64,000 nucleotides of DNA from Pseudomonas sp. N3-W (GCF_024970185.1 NZ_CP103965.1:1050001-1114000), one strand, 5' to 3'. Counted from the stretch's first letter, positions 48,252-57,480 are shown. Numbers and translations are program-made. Notes: generated by a model not told the origin, from the letters alone.

Positions 48252-48890
48252 ATGGAACTCTATACCTACTACCGTTCGACCTCGTCTTACCGCGTGCGCA
48301 TCGCATTGGCGCTCAAGGGGCTGGAGTACCAGGCGGTGCCGGTCAACCTGATCGCGCCGCCGGGAGGCGAGCATCGGCAGCCGCCGTATCTGGCGATCAA
48401 TCCACAGGGCCGAGTACCGGCCTTGCGGAGTGATGGGGGTGATTTGCTGATCCAGTCGCCTGCGATCATCGAGTACCTGGAGGAACGTTATCCACAGGTG
48501 CCGCTGCTCTCTGGTGACTTGGCCGCTCGTGCCCATGAGCGCGCCGTGGCGGCGGTGATCGGTTGCGATGTGCATCCGCTGCACAACGTCAGCGTGCTCA
48601 ACAAGCTGCGTCAGTTGGGCCATGACGAGGCGCAGGTAGTGGAGTGGATCGGCCACTGGATCAGCCAGGGGCTGGCGACAGTGGAACAACTGATCGGCGA
48701 CAACGGTTATTGCTTTGGCGAGCAGCCGGGGCTGGCGGATGTGTATCTGATCCCGCAGCTGTACGCCGCTGAGCGCTTCACTATTGCCCTCGATGCCTAC
48801 CCGCGTATTCGACGGGTGGCGGCATTGGCAGCCAGCCATCCGGCCTTCATCAAGGCGCACCCGGCGAACCAGCCGGATACCCCGCAATAA
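48252..48890 (+). CDS. maiA: Maleylacetoacetate isomerase
   Basis: Zeta-class glutathione transferase (212 residues) that isomerises maleylacetoacetate to fumarylacetoacetate; hmgC in P. putida nomenclature. The N-terminal thioredoxin fold has YRSTSSYRVRIALALKG, with Tyr where many zeta enzymes have Cys-Trp, then NPQGRVPAL and QSPAIIEYLEE for glutathione. It completes the hmgA-hmgB-maiA route. GAGCGGG precedes the ATG. Confidence 0.93.
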   Translation: MELYTYYRSTSSYRVRIALALKGLEYQAVPVNLIAPPGGEHRQPPYLAINPQGRVPALRSDGGDLLIQSPAIIEYLEERYPQVPLLSGDLAARAHERAVAAVIGCDVHPLHNVSVLNKLRQLGHDEAQVVEWIGHWISQGLATVEQLIGDNGYCFGEQPGLADVYLIPQLYAAERFTIALDAYPRIRRVAALAASHPAFIKAHPANQPDTPQ

Positions 48891-48908
48891 AGAACGCTGC
48901 AAACCCCT

Positions 48909-49026
48909 GTGGGAGCGGCGGTGCGGCGATTCGACCTGCTCGCGAAGGCGTTCTGTCAGTCAACATCAACTTTGCTGACACACCGCTTTAGTCGGAACGC
49001 CGCCCGGAGGGCGGCTCGCTCCCACA
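48909..49026. repeat. Degenerate REP doublet after maiA
   Basis: The left arm begins TGTGGGAGCGGCGG (48909) and the right arm ends CGGCTCGCTCCCACA (49026). The inner halves diverge: GGCGGTGCGGCG and CGCCGCCCGG replace the usual core, suggesting old copies or a variant. Confidence 0.65.
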
Positions 49027-49082
49027 AATGATGTTCGGCTACATCTGCACCAAAACCATAAAAACAAAACAGGTACCTTGCG

Positions 49083-50468
49083 ATGCATAACCAGATTGCC
49101 AGCTTCCGGGCGGCGCTCGACGCCCGTCCCGTGTCCCGTTATCAGTGGTTACTTCTTCTACTGCTGGCGCTGTTGCTGGTGACCGATGGTTACGATGCCC
49201 AGGTATTGGGTTACGTGGTGCCTGCTCTCGCCCAGGACTGGGGCCTGGAAAAATCCGCCTTCGGCCCGGTATTCAGCGCCAATCTTCTGGGCCTGACCCT
49301 GGGCTCCCTGGCAGTGACACCACTGGCGGATCGCTTCGGCGTGCGGCGGATTCTGCTGTGTTGCGTACTGATCTACGCCAGCCTCACTGTGTTGATGGTG
49401 TTCGCCAACTCCCTGGACACCCTGATGGCCGCACGCTTTATTTGCGGCATCGGCATGGGCGGAGCAATGCCCAGCGCGATGGCCTTGATGTCCGAGTATT
49501 CGCCCCCGCGTCTGCGCACCCTGATGGTGACGCTGGCGGCCTGCGGGTTTTCCTTTGGCGGTGCGGCGGGTGGTTTTGTCGCTGCCGGCTTCATCGACAG
49601 CTTTGGCTGGCAGGCGGTATTCCTGGCTGGCGGCGTCACGCCGCTGCTGTTGTTCCCGTTTCTGGCCTGGTTCCTGCCCGAGTCCTTGCCGCGCCTGCTG
49701 CGGGACGCACCGCCTTACGCCCGTTTGCGCAAAGTGACGGCGCGCATGCTGCCGGATTGGCAACCCCCTGCGGCATCAGTGGCGCAAAACGAGCAGGAGC
49801 AAGGCAGCAAACTGACCGTGGTCGAATTGTTCCGCAACGGTTATGCACGGCCAACCTTGCTGATCTGGGCGACCTTTTTCGTCAGCCTGATCCTGTTGTA
49901 TTTCATGATCAGCTGGCTGCCGACGCTGCTGCTGGAAAGCGGCTTGACGCTCAATGAAGCCAATCTGGTGACCTCGATGTTCCTGTTCGCCGGGACCGTC
50001 GGCGCGATCTGCATGGCCTGGTTTGCCGACCGCCTCAAAAGCAAGGTGCGACTGTTGTCTTGCATACTGGCAGCGGCGGCGGTTTGCACCATTCTGCTGG
50101 GCCTGAATCACGACAGCCCGCGTTATCTGGTGGCCAGCGTGTTTGCCGCCGGGTTCTGCATCATTGGCGGCCAACTGACCCTCAACGCCTTCGCCAGTAA
50201 CTTCTACCCGGCCCAGGTACGCGCCACCGGCACCGGTTGGGCGCTGGGCGTAGGGCGTTTCGGTTCGATCCTCGGGCCGCTGTTCGGCAGCATGCTGCTG
50301 GCGATGCACATTCCGGTGCAGCAGATTTTTTTCTTCTGCGCGATACCGGCGGTGATTGCGGCGCTGTTCATCATTCAGGTGCGTTCGCCAGTGGAGGCGA
50401 CGCCGTCCCCCTGTGGGGGCGGGCTTGCTCGCGAAGGCGTCGGGTCAGCCAATATTCATGTCGACTGA
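49083..50468 (+). CDS. MFS aromatic-acid:H+ symporter-type transporter
   Basis: 461-residue MFS protein with 12 hydrophobic helices. The AAHS-family signatures are present: LLVTDGYDAQVLGYV at TM1, the DRFGVRR loop between TM2 and TM3 and GIGMGGAMPSAMALMSEY at TM4. It probably imports an aromatic or similar acid, and its place after the homogentisate genes suggests an aromatic acid feeding that route. The last 20 or so residues (from about PSPCGGGLAREG) are encoded by a REP element. Confidence 0.88.
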   Translation: MHNQIASFRAALDARPVSRYQWLLLLLLALLLVTDGYDAQVLGYVVPALAQDWGLEKSAFGPVFSANLLGLTLGSLAVTPLADRFGVRRILLCCVLIYASLTVLMVFANSLDTLMAARFICGIGMGGAMPSAMALMSEYSPPRLRTLMVTLAACGFSFGGAAGGFVAAGFIDSFGWQAVFLAGGVTPLLLFPFLAWFLPESLPRLLRDAPPYARLRKVTARMLPDWQPPAASVAQNEQEQGSKLTVVELFRNGYARPTLLIWATFFVSLILLYFMISWLPTLLLESGLTLNEANLVTSMFLFAGTVGAICMAWFADRLKSKVRLLSCILAAAAVCTILLGLNHDSPRYLVASVFAAGFCIIGGQLTLNAFASNFYPAQVRATGTGWALGVGRFGSILGPLFGSMLLAMHIPVQQIFFFCAIPAVIAALFIIQVRSPVEATPSPCGGGLAREGVGSANIHVD

Positions 50469-50501
50469 CACTGCCTCTTCGCGAGCAGGCTCGCTTCCAC
50501 A
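50412..50501. repeat. REP doublet overlapping the MFS gene 3' end
   Basis: Arms at 50412-50435 (TGTGGGGGCGGGCTTGC, changed by transitions) and 50478-50501. The left arm and half of the spacer are read as the MFS C-terminus; the stop at 50466-50468 lies in the spacer. Confidence 0.82.
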
Positions 50502-50513
50502 GGGGGCTTGCGG

Positions 50514-51317
50514 TCAATGAACGATTGAGTTGGGTGGCAGATGTCCCAGCCGCTCCGTCAGCCGCAGCCGCTGAATCGGATCGTCACTGAGTAGCAGCGC
50601 ATGTTCCAGATCGAAGCGCTCGGCATTCGGGCAGTCTAGCCGCTGATACAGGCTGGCACGGGCCAGGTAGTCGGCGGCGCTGGCGTTGCCCAGCTCCAGC
50701 ACGCGTTCGGCGTCGATCAGGGCACTGATGTAATCGTCATGGGCCAGGTGCAACTGGCGCAGGTTGCGCGACAGCCGCTGGAGCATGTGCCGTGGTTCGG
50801 CGGTCACCAGGTGGTCGGCGCCGAGTTTCATGTTCGGGCCATACTGACGATGCAGCAGTTCTCGGCAATCGTTTGGGTACAGTCGCCGACCGCCACACGG
50901 GTCGAGCAGATGATCGGCCCCCGGCACCCGCAACAGAAAGTGCCCCGGGAAGTTGACGCCGACCAGTGGAATCTCCAGACCTCTGGCCAGTTCCAGGGCA
51001 ATCAGTCCCAGCACCAGCGGCTGGCCGCGCCGGCATTCAAGCACCTTGTTGAGCAAAGCCGCTTGCGGGCGCAGCGGCGCGAAATCGTCCTGGGCGAAAC
51101 CCAGGTCATTCATGCGCCGCAACAGCGGCTGGGCCAGTTCGCTGACGGGCAGCATCGGCAATCCGTAACTGACTCGCTGTTGCAGATCCTTGAAGTTAGC
51201 CAACAGTTGCGCAGGATCCACCTCGGCGTCGTGTTCGGCGCCAATCCACAGCGCCGCCTCGAACAAGGCGGGCGGCGAAGCGTGCAGGCAGGCGAAGAAG
51301 CGTTGGCGCGGGGTCAT
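50514..51317 (-). CDS. SirB1/transglutaminase-like family protein
   Basis: 267-residue SirB1-type protein with a transglutaminase-like fold and a C-terminal TPR-like tail. The family core is CRRGQPLVLGLIALELARGL, then VNFPGHFLLRV with the His and LLDPCGGRRL with the Asp. The nucleophile position of a true transglutaminase is not clear here: Leu-Val-Leu occupies the place of the usual Cys in the helix, so catalysis is doubtful. A TTG just upstream (51320) is a less likely start. Function is unknown. Confidence 0.85.
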   Translation of the reverse strand: MTPRQRFFACLHASPPALFEAALWIGAEHDAEVDPAQLLANFKDLQQRVSYGLPMLPVSELAQPLLRRMNDLGFAQDDFAPLRPQAALLNKVLECRRGQPLVLGLIALELARGLEIPLVGVNFPGHFLLRVPGADHLLDPCGGRRLYPNDCRELLHRQYGPNMKLGADHLVTAEPRHMLQRLSRNLRQLHLAHDDYISALIDAERVLELGNASAADYLARASLYQRLDCPNAERFDLEHALLLSDDPIQRLRLTERLGHLPPNSIVH

Positions 51318-51500
51318 CAAAATCTCCGGGGCATGCCTCGTTTTAGCCCCGTCGCGTGCGTTCGTCCAGTGACATACGCAGGTGGTTACAGGTTATGTCC
51401 GAAAGCCCTCAGCCGCGAGCTGCTTATTCCGGTGCGCTTCAGCAATTTTTGCGCGCAAGCCTATACTGGCGACTACAAGAAGTGATTCGGGAGCCCGACG

Positions 51501-52520
51501 ATGTTCGCTCTCATGCAAAGCACTCGCCTTGAATCGCTGCACCTCAGCGTCGACCCGGTCACCGGGCTGAAGGCGGTCATTGCCATTCATAACAGTCACC
51601 TGGGGCCTGCCCTGGGCGGTTGTCGTTACCTTGCCTACCCCACCGACGAATCTGCGGTCGAGGACGCTGTGCGCCTGGCTCAGGGCATGAGCTACAAGGC
51701 GGCGCTGGCGGGCCTGGCGCAGGGCGGCGGCGTCGCGGTCATCGTGCGGCCGGCACATGTTGAAAATCGCGGCGCGCTGTTCGAAGCGTTCGGGCGTTGC
51801 ATCAATCAGCTGGACGGGCGCTACATCACCGCCATCGACAGCGGCACCTCGGTGGCGGACATGGATTGCATCGCCCAGCAAACCCAGCATGTCACCAGCA
51901 CCACTTCGGCAGGCGATCCAGCGCCGCATGCCGCCATGGGCGTGTTTGCCGGAATCCGCAGCACGGCGATGGCGCGTCTGGGCAGCGACAACCTTGAAGG
52001 CTTGCGCGTAGCCATTCAGGGCCTGGGCAATGTCGGTTATGCGTTGGCCGAGCAACTGCACGCAGCGGGCGCTGAACTGTTGGTCAGTGACATCGACCAC
52101 GGCAAGGTGCAACTGGCCATGGAGCAACTGGGCGCACATCCGATTGCCAACGATGCCTTGCTCAGCACGCCGTGTGACATTCTCGCGCCCTGCGGTCTGG
52201 GCGGTGTGCTCAACAGCTTCAGCGTGACGCAACTGCGCTGCGCGGCGGTGGCCGGTTCGGCGAACAATCAGCTGACTCACCTCGATGTCGCCGACCAACT
52301 GGAGCGGCGCGGCATTCTGTATGCGCCGGATTACGTGATCAATTCCGGCGGGCTGATCTATGTCTCGCTCAAGCATCGCGGGGAAGAGTTATCAACCATC
52401 ACCGCGCACCTGTCGAAAATCAGCGCACGACTGACCGAAGTCTTCGCCCACGCCCAGGCGGAAAAACGCTCGCCGGCGCGGGTGGCGGATGAATTGGCGG
52501 AGCGGGTGTTGTATCGCTGA
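51501..52520 (+). CDS. Leu/Val/Phe dehydrogenase homologue lacking the GGGK lysine
   Basis: 339-residue protein of the Glu/Leu/Phe/Val dehydrogenase family. The substrate-binding Lys66 is kept in MSYKAALAG, but the catalytic lysine of the usual GGGK motif is Val78 (AQGGGVAVIV). The NAD-binding loop is intact (GLGNVGYALAEQ). The family deaminates branched amino acids to 2-oxo acids; with this lysine missing normal oxidative deamination should be poor, so the true reaction is open. GGGAG precedes the ATG. It is a single gene. Confidence 0.88.
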   Translation: MFALMQSTRLESLHLSVDPVTGLKAVIAIHNSHLGPALGGCRYLAYPTDESAVEDAVRLAQGMSYKAALAGLAQGGGVAVIVRPAHVENRGALFEAFGRCINQLDGRYITAIDSGTSVADMDCIAQQTQHVTSTTSAGDPAPHAAMGVFAGIRSTAMARLGSDNLEGLRVAIQGLGNVGYALAEQLHAAGAELLVSDIDHGKVQLAMEQLGAHPIANDALLSTPCDILAPCGLGGVLNSFSVTQLRCAAVAGSANNQLTHLDVADQLERRGILYAPDYVINSGGLIYVSLKHRGEELSTITAHLSKISARLTEVFAHAQAEKRSPARVADELAERVLYR

Positions 52521-52545
52521 GTTCCCGGCAAAAATCGTCGACATG

Positions 52546-52576
52546 AAAAAGGCCCTGAGCCAATGACTCAGGGCCT
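52546..52576 (-). terminator. Terminator of yebG
   Basis: AGGCCCTGAG/CTCAGGGCCT (52550-52559, 52567-52576) gives a perfect 10-bp stem, with a T run on the minus strand. Confidence 0.8.
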
Positions 52577-52594
52577 ATTCAATTCGGGCACGAC

Positions 52595-52927
52595 TTACTT
52601 TGCAGCCTTGGCCGCTTTGGCTGGCTTGGCCGGTTCGGTGCTTTCCGGCTCCTCAACCGGTGCCACGACTTCAACCGGTGCGCTCAACAATTCGGACAAT
52701 GCGTCCGGCTGGCTCTTGAACGCCTTGGCGAACACATCGCGGTTCTTGGCCATGTAGATCCCGGCTTCTTCCACTTGCTGTTCGGTCAGGGACGGAACGG
52801 CTTTTTGCAACACTTCGGCCAGCAGTTCGGCCAGTTCGAGCATTTTGTCATGACGGTCAGCTTCGGCTTTATCCATGAACAAGCGCTCCAGATCTCGGCT
52901 GCTGCGGTATACCACTTCGACGGCCAT
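52595..52927 (-). CDS. yebG: YebG-family SOS protein
   Basis: 110-residue YebG-like protein: MAVEVVYRSSRDLERLFMDKAEADRHDKML matches the family start (given in halves: MAVEVVYRSSRD, ADRHDKMLELAELL). The tail is Ala/Lys/Pro-rich with EPAKPAKAAKAAK. YebG is a DNA-damage-induced protein of unclear function. A consensus LexA box lies 44 bases before the ATG, which supports SOS control. The minus-strand terminator closes a single-gene unit. Confidence 0.88.
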   Translation of the reverse strand: MAVEVVYRSSRDLERLFMDKAEADRHDKMLELAELLAEVLQKAVPSLTEQQVEEAGIYMAKNRDVFAKAFKSQPDALSELLSAPVEVVAPVEEPESTEPAKPAKAAKAAK

Positions 52928-52970
52928 TCACCACCTCACATGCCTTCACATTAAGTTGTCTTTGCGACTA

Positions 52971-52986
52971 CTGTATCTATATACAG
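52971..52986 (-). promoter_or_regulatory. LexA box of yebG
   Basis: CTGTATCTATATACAG is an almost perfect SOS box, with CTGT-N8-ACAG and alternating TA core, 44 bases before the yebG ATG. Confidence 0.88.
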
Positions 52987-53076
52987 CGAAAAGGATAAGC
53001 GAATCCCTGCGCTTTGGGTAGTGGCTTTTCAATGTAGACCGAATTCAGGGTTTGTCAGGTGGACCGAGTCGTTCCC

Positions 53077-53151
53077 TTCGCGAGCAGGCTCGCTCCCACA
53101 GTGGTTTTGTGAACACCACAGATCCCCTGTGGGAGCGGGCTTGCCCGCGAA
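53077..53151. repeat. REP doublet upstream of psiE
   Basis: Inverted arms at 53077-53100 and 53128-53151, with a short 27-base spacer. The gap 52928-53296 holds only the LexA box, this doublet and the psiE leader. Confidence 0.82.
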
Positions 53152-53296
53152 GGCGTGTGTCCAGGCACCGTGAACGTGTCTCATATCATGCAGCCATCAT
53201 CTCAACTCAAAGCCGCTGGCCTTTTTTCTGCATGCAGAACAACCGTCACGTCAAACCCGCATCATCCGCTGCGAACCGAGCTAAGGAAGAATCATC

Positions 53297-53797
53297 GTGA
53301 AAATCAATTGGGCCGAGAACCTGCGGCAGAACGTGCACCAACTGGCCGAGTCCCTGGGCAACCTGTTCGTCGAGACCTTCCACTACATGGCACTGTTCGC
53401 CATCGGTGCCGTGACCGCTTGGGCGGCGGTGATGGAGTTCTTGCAGATGATCGAGGCGGGGCACATCAAGATTGATGACATCTTGCTGCTGTTCATCTAC
53501 CTGGAACTGGGAGCAATGGTCGGGATTTACTTCAAGACCAATCACATGCCGGTGCGTTTCCTGATCTACGTGGCGATCACCGCGCTGACGCGGCTGCTGA
53601 TCTCCAACGTCTCGCACCACAACCCGCCGGACATCGGCATCATCTATCTGTGCGGCGGGATTCTGCTGCTGGCGTTTTCGATTCTGGTGGTGCGTTACGC
53701 TTCGTCGCAATTTCCTTCGGTGAAGATCGAACACCCGCAACGCAAGATCGGCGCGGGCTCCGGTGAACATCCCGAAGTGGAAAAGGGCGAGCTTTAA
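53297..53797 (+). CDS. psiE: Phosphate-starvation-inducible PsiE-like protein
   Basis: 166-residue membrane protein of the PsiE family with four hydrophobic segments. LLLFIYLELGAMVGIYFKTNHMPVRFLIY is the core, seen here in LLLFIYLELGAM and HMPVRFLIYVAI. It starts with GTG after AAGGAAG. PsiE is induced by phosphate limitation in E. coli; no Pho box was seen by eye. Its stop overlaps the convergent DUF3509 gene. Confidence 0.88.
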   Translation: MKINWAENLRQNVHQLAESLGNLFVETFHYMALFAIGAVTAWAAVMEFLQMIEAGHIKIDDILLLFIYLELGAMVGIYFKTNHMPVRFLIYVAITALTRLLISNVSHHNPPDIGIIYLCGGILLLAFSILVVRYASSQFPSVKIEHPQRKIGAGSGEHPEVEKGEL

Positions 53798-54111
53798 AGT
53801 CCGAACGCGAGGCGGTGCTGGTTTTTGACCGAGGGCGGTGGCGCAGTGCGGTTGTCGCCGTCGGTCATCGCTTCGAGGATCGCCACGGCGCTGTGGCCCT
53901 GTTCGATGGCGATGCCGAATTGGATACTTTGCACCAGCCGCTTCAAGCGTTTGGGGTCGTTGCGCTGGTCGACGCTGATCATCCGCTTGGCCACCACGCG
54001 ACCGCTGTTGGAGAGGGTCAGCATGATGCTGCCGTCCAGGCCCTGAATGCTCAGGTTGATCTGATAGTCCGGTGCAAAGGCATCGGTGATGAGTTGAAAA
54101 GGGTTGTCCAT
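53794..54111 (-). CDS. DUF3509 family protein
   Basis: 105-residue protein of the Pseudomonas-specific DUF3509 family: MDNPFQLITDAFAPDYQINL, then GLDGSIMLTLSN and AVAILEAMTDGD. It is soluble with no signal peptide or catalytic motif, and has unknown function. It overlaps psiE tail-to-tail by four bases. Confidence 0.82.
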   Translation of the reverse strand: MDNPFQLITDAFAPDYQINLSIQGLDGSIMLTLSNSGRVVAKRMISVDQRNDPKRLKRLVQSIQFGIAIEQGHSAVAILEAMTDGDNRTAPPPSVKNQHRLAFGL

Positions 54112-54273
54112 GATGCGTCACCGCCTGATTGAACGTGCAGTTGTTGACCGGCCATGATCAGGTTGGTTCGTAATACCGGACCATCGGCCATTCCATAGTC
54201 ATAGAGCCATCATCGCTTTCACAGGGTGTGTAGCAAGGGGCATGCCGGGAAAAACGGCGAACAATGAATGCTG

Positions 54274-54311
54274 AAAAAACCAGGCGGACTCGATGGTCCG
54301 CCTGGTTTTTT
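54274..54311. terminator. Strong bidirectional terminator
   Basis: A perfect 16-bp stem, AAAAAACCAGGCGGAC (54274-54289) with GTCCGCCTGGTTTTTT (54296-54311), with A and T runs on both sides. It serves sdaA on the minus strand. Confidence 0.85.
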
Positions 54312-54369
54312 GCCTGCCCGTTTCAGGGCATGAAGCGGGCCATGTTCGCGGACGGTGCAAGCAAACCGG

Positions 54370-55743
54370 TCAGCATTCCACCCAACTCACCGCCAGGCCA
54401 CCGCGAGACGTTTCTTTGTATTTGTCCTGCATGTCGGCGCCGGTGTCGCGCATGGTGCGGATCACCCGATCCAGGGAAATGAAATGTTTGCCATCGCCGC
54501 GCAGGGCCATCTGCGTGGCGTTGATCGCCTTCACCGCGGCAATGGCATTGCGCTCGATGCACGGCACTTGCACCAGGCCGCCGACCGGGTCGCAGGTCAG
54601 CCCGAGGTTGTGTTCGAGGCCGATCTCGGCGGCGTTTTCCAGTTGCTCGGGGGTAGCGCCGAGTACGTCTGCCAAACCCGCTGCGGCCATCGCGCAAGCA
54701 GAGCCAACCTCGCCCTGGCAACCCACTTCAGCGCCGGAGATCGAAGCGTTTTTCTTGCACAGGATGCCCACCGCGGCAGCCCCCAGAAAGAACGCCACCA
54801 CATCATCGTCCGACGCGTCCGGGTTGAATTTCATGTAGTAGTGCAGCACCGCCGGGATGATCCCCGCCGCGCCGTTTGTCGGGGCGGTGACCATGCGTCC
54901 CCCGGCGGCGTTTTCTTCGTTAACGGCGAGGGCAAACAGGTTGACCCACTCCATGGCCGACAACGTGGAGGTGATGACATTCGGCTTGCCGATTTCCAGC
55001 AGGCTGCGGTGCAGTTTCGCCGCGCGCCGAGGGACATTCAGGCCGCCCGGCAGGATGCCCTCGTGACGCAGCCCCTGCTCGACGCACTCACGCATGACCG
55101 ACCAGATATGCAACAAACCCTGACGAATCTCGGCGTCGCTGCGCCAGGCCCGTTCGTTGGCCATCATCAGTTCGGAAACCCGCAAGCCGTGCAGGTTGCA
55201 GAGCCTGAGCAATTCGGCGGCGCTGGAAAAATCATACGGCAGCACCACGTCAGTGCCCGGCGCGACGCCGGACTCGGCTTCTGCCGCTTCGATGATGAAA
55301 CCGCCGCCTACCGAGTAGTACGTCTGCTCGAATATCTCGCCGGTTTCGCCGAAGGCGGTCAGCGACATGGCGTTGGGGTGGTAGGGCAGGCTCTCGTCCA
55401 GCAGCAGGAGATCGCGCTGCCAGATGAAGGAAATGGATGTGCCTGCCAGGGACAATTCGCCGGTTTCGCGCAATTGCTGGATTCGCCGGTCAATGGACGT
55501 CGGGTCAATGCTGTCCGGCCACTCGCCCATCAGCCCCATGACGCAGGCGCGGTCGGTGGCGTGACCGACGCCGGTGGCCGAAAGAGAGCCGTAAAGACGG
55601 ATTTCCACCCGCCGTACGTCGGCCAGAAAACCCTGGTCAACCAGCGCCTGGGCGAAGGTCGCGGCAGCGCGCATCGGGCCGACGGTGTGGGAGCTGGACG
55701 GACCGATGCCGACTTTGAATAGATCGAAAACACTGATAGCCAT
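54370..55743 (-). CDS. sdaA: L-serine ammonia-lyase
   Basis: Iron-sulfur L-serine dehydratase that turns serine into pyruvate and ammonia. The single-chain 457-residue form has the N-terminal beta domain ([20 protein letters not shown]) and the catalytic alpha domain with cluster cysteines in [27 protein letters not shown]. The divergent LysR-type gene is 135 bases away and may control it. It ends before a strong bidirectional hairpin. Confidence 0.95.
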   Translation of the reverse strand: MAISVFDLFKVGIGPSSSHTVGPMRAAATFAQALVDQGFLADVRRVEIRLYGSLSATGVGHATDRACVMGLMGEWPDSIDPTSIDRRIQQLRETGELSLAGTSISFIWQRDLLLLDESLPYHPNAMSLTAFGETGEIFEQTYYSVGGGFIIEAAEAESGVAPGTDVVLPYDFSSAAELLRLCNLHGLRVSELMMANERAWRSDAEIRQGLLHIWSVMRECVEQGLRHEGILPGGLNVPRRAAKLHRSLLEIGKPNVITSTLSAMEWVNLFALAVNEENAAGGRMVTAPTNGAAGIIPAVLHYYMKFNPDASDDDVVAFFLGAAAVGILCKKNASISGAEVGCQGEVGSACAMAAAGLADVLGATPEQLENAAEIGLEHNLGLTCDPVGGLVQVPCIERNAIAAVKAINATQMALRGDGKHFISLDRVIRTMRDTGADMQDKYKETSRGGLAVSWVEC

Positions 55744-55878
55744 GCTAAAGCCTTACAAGCAATGGAGTAGGAATCGCAGCCATGTTTTGTAGGACAAGCG
55801 CAATGTCGGCGATACTGCCCGGGTCGGTCCAGCGTGACCAACGAAACTTTCTAAGACAGCCTTTAGCAGGACTAAACG

Positions 55879-56826
55879 ATGAGTCGTCAATTGCATGCCC
55901 AGACGTACGTGTGGCTGCACGTGTTTTCCTGTGCCGCGCGGCACTTGTCGTTCACCCGCTGCGCCGAGGAATTGCACATCACGCCGGGGGCGGTCAGTCA
56001 GCAGATCCGACTGCTGGAAGATCGCCTGGGCTTTCGTCTGTTTCACCGCCGCGCTCGCGGTGTGGAGCTCAGCGCTGAAGGCCAGCGCCTGGCGATTACC
56101 GTCAACGAGGCGTATGGCAGCATCGACGCCGAATTGCGCCGCCTCGACGCCGGAATGATCAGCGGTACGCTGCGGCTGCGTTCGGTGCCGTCCTTCCTTG
56201 CCAAGTGGCTGACCCCGCGTTTGCCACGCTTGCAACAGCGCTTTCCCGACATCCAACTGCGTCTGGTAGCCGAGGACAGCAGCGTGCCGTTGCACGAAGG
56301 CGACTTCGACCTGGCCATCGATCTGAACGACGGCAGCTATCCCGGTCTGTTATCCACAGCCTTGCTCGACGAGCAGATTTTTCCAGTGTGCGCCCCGAGC
56401 CTCTTGCGCGGACGGCCGCCACTGCACGGCCCGGCGGACCTGGTGCATTTTCCCCTGCTGCACGACATCACTGCCTGGCGTGGCAGTTATGAATATGCGG
56501 AATGGGAGTTCTATCTCAATACCATCGGTTTCGAAGGCGCCGACGTACGGCGCGGGCACACGTTCAATCGCAATCACCTGACCATTGAGGCGGCGATTGC
56601 CGGCATGGGCGTGGCGATTGCGCGCCGAACGCTGCTTAACGATGAGCTGGAGCGGGGGACGTTGATCGTGCCATTCGGCCTGGCGGTGCCCAATCACAAA
56701 CGCTACGTGCTGCTCTATGCGCCGGGGGCCTTGAGCCATCCGGGCGTGCGTGCAGTCCATGACTGGCTGGTGGAAGAGGCGGGAGCATTTCGCAGCCTGC
56801 ACCCGCTGGCGGAGCAGCAGATGTGA
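55879..56826 (+). CDS. LysR-type regulator divergent from sdaA
   Basis: 315-residue LysR regulator of the GcvA-like branch. The helix-turn-helix is in LSFTRCAEELHITPGAVSQQ, and a LysR substrate domain follows (about 95-300). Divergent placement suggests it regulates sdaA, perhaps with serine or glycine as signal; this is inferred from position alone. Confidence 0.88.
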   Translation: MSRQLHAQTYVWLHVFSCAARHLSFTRCAEELHITPGAVSQQIRLLEDRLGFRLFHRRARGVELSAEGQRLAITVNEAYGSIDAELRRLDAGMISGTLRLRSVPSFLAKWLTPRLPRLQQRFPDIQLRLVAEDSSVPLHEGDFDLAIDLNDGSYPGLLSTALLDEQIFPVCAPSLLRGRPPLHGPADLVHFPLLHDITAWRGSYEYAEWEFYLNTIGFEGADVRRGHTFNRNHLTIEAAIAGMGVAIARRTLLNDELERGTLIVPFGLAVPNHKRYVLLYAPGALSHPGVRAVHDWLVEEAGAFRSLHPLAEQQM

Positions 56827-57039
56827 GCAATTATGACAAAGAAGTGACGCGACCCAACTCCCGACCTTAACAGTGCTTTTGGCAGTTGTCCGGCTTTTTT
56901 TGCGAATGAATATTTATCTTCTTTTAGGGGTTGAATTGTTCGTCGCACAGACCGATTGTGTAAGTAAGAGGTCACGGTGATGACGCCCAAGGGCCAGCCG
57001 AAAGGCCTCTCGCGAGCTAGCTGAAATAAGGGATGAACT

Positions 57040-57450
57040 ATGCAAATCCAAGTCAATAGCGACAACCATATTCAAAGCAGCATCCGACTGGAGGAGTGGG
57101 TACGTACTACCATTGAGAGCACGCTCGAACGTTATGAAGAGGACCTGACCCGAGTCGAGGTTCATCTGCGGGACGAGAACGGCGACAAGCCCGGACCCCA
57201 TGACAAACGCTGCCAGCTGGAAGCGCGGCCAAAAGGCCATCAACCAATTTCTGTTACCCATAAAGCCGAGACCCTGGAACAGGCCATCGACGGGGCGGCC
57301 ACCAAACTGGAACATGCGCTGGAACACCTGTTTGGCAAACTGCGCGGCAAACCACGCGCCGCCATCCTTCCATTCGAGCACGGTGCGCATGCCGACGTGC
57401 TGTTGGAAGAGGAATTTCTCGAGAACGAACAGGCCGCGCAAAACGGCTGA
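57040..57450 (+). CDS. HPF/RaiA family ribosome-associated protein
   Basis: 136-residue member of the ribosome hibernation family, longer than the hpf product at 3302. MQIQVNSDNHIQ and the basic VTHKAETLEQAIDGAATKLEHAL helix match the fold. The tail is acidic (VLLEEEFLENEQ). It may act as a second hibernation or stress factor. The start follows AAGGGA. A strong perfect palindromic terminator follows. Confidence 0.85.
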   Translation: MQIQVNSDNHIQSSIRLEEWVRTTIESTLERYEEDLTRVEVHLRDENGDKPGPHDKRCQLEARPKGHQPISVTHKAETLEQAIDGAATKLEHALEHLFGKLRGKPRAAILPFEHGAHADVLLEEEFLENEQAAQNG

Positions 57451-57480
57451 AACCTGAACTGATTTTTTCCTTCCCTCTGA

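Noticed and set aside
54355..55722. 455-codon plus-strand frame opposite sdaA
   Set aside because: Antisense shadow with no recognisable domain; sdaA is complete on the other strand.
56880..56905. TGGCAG-N-GGC as a sigma-54 promoter for the HPF/RaiA gene
   Set aside because: The -12 element should be TTGC or similar; here it is CGGC, so the match is too weak.
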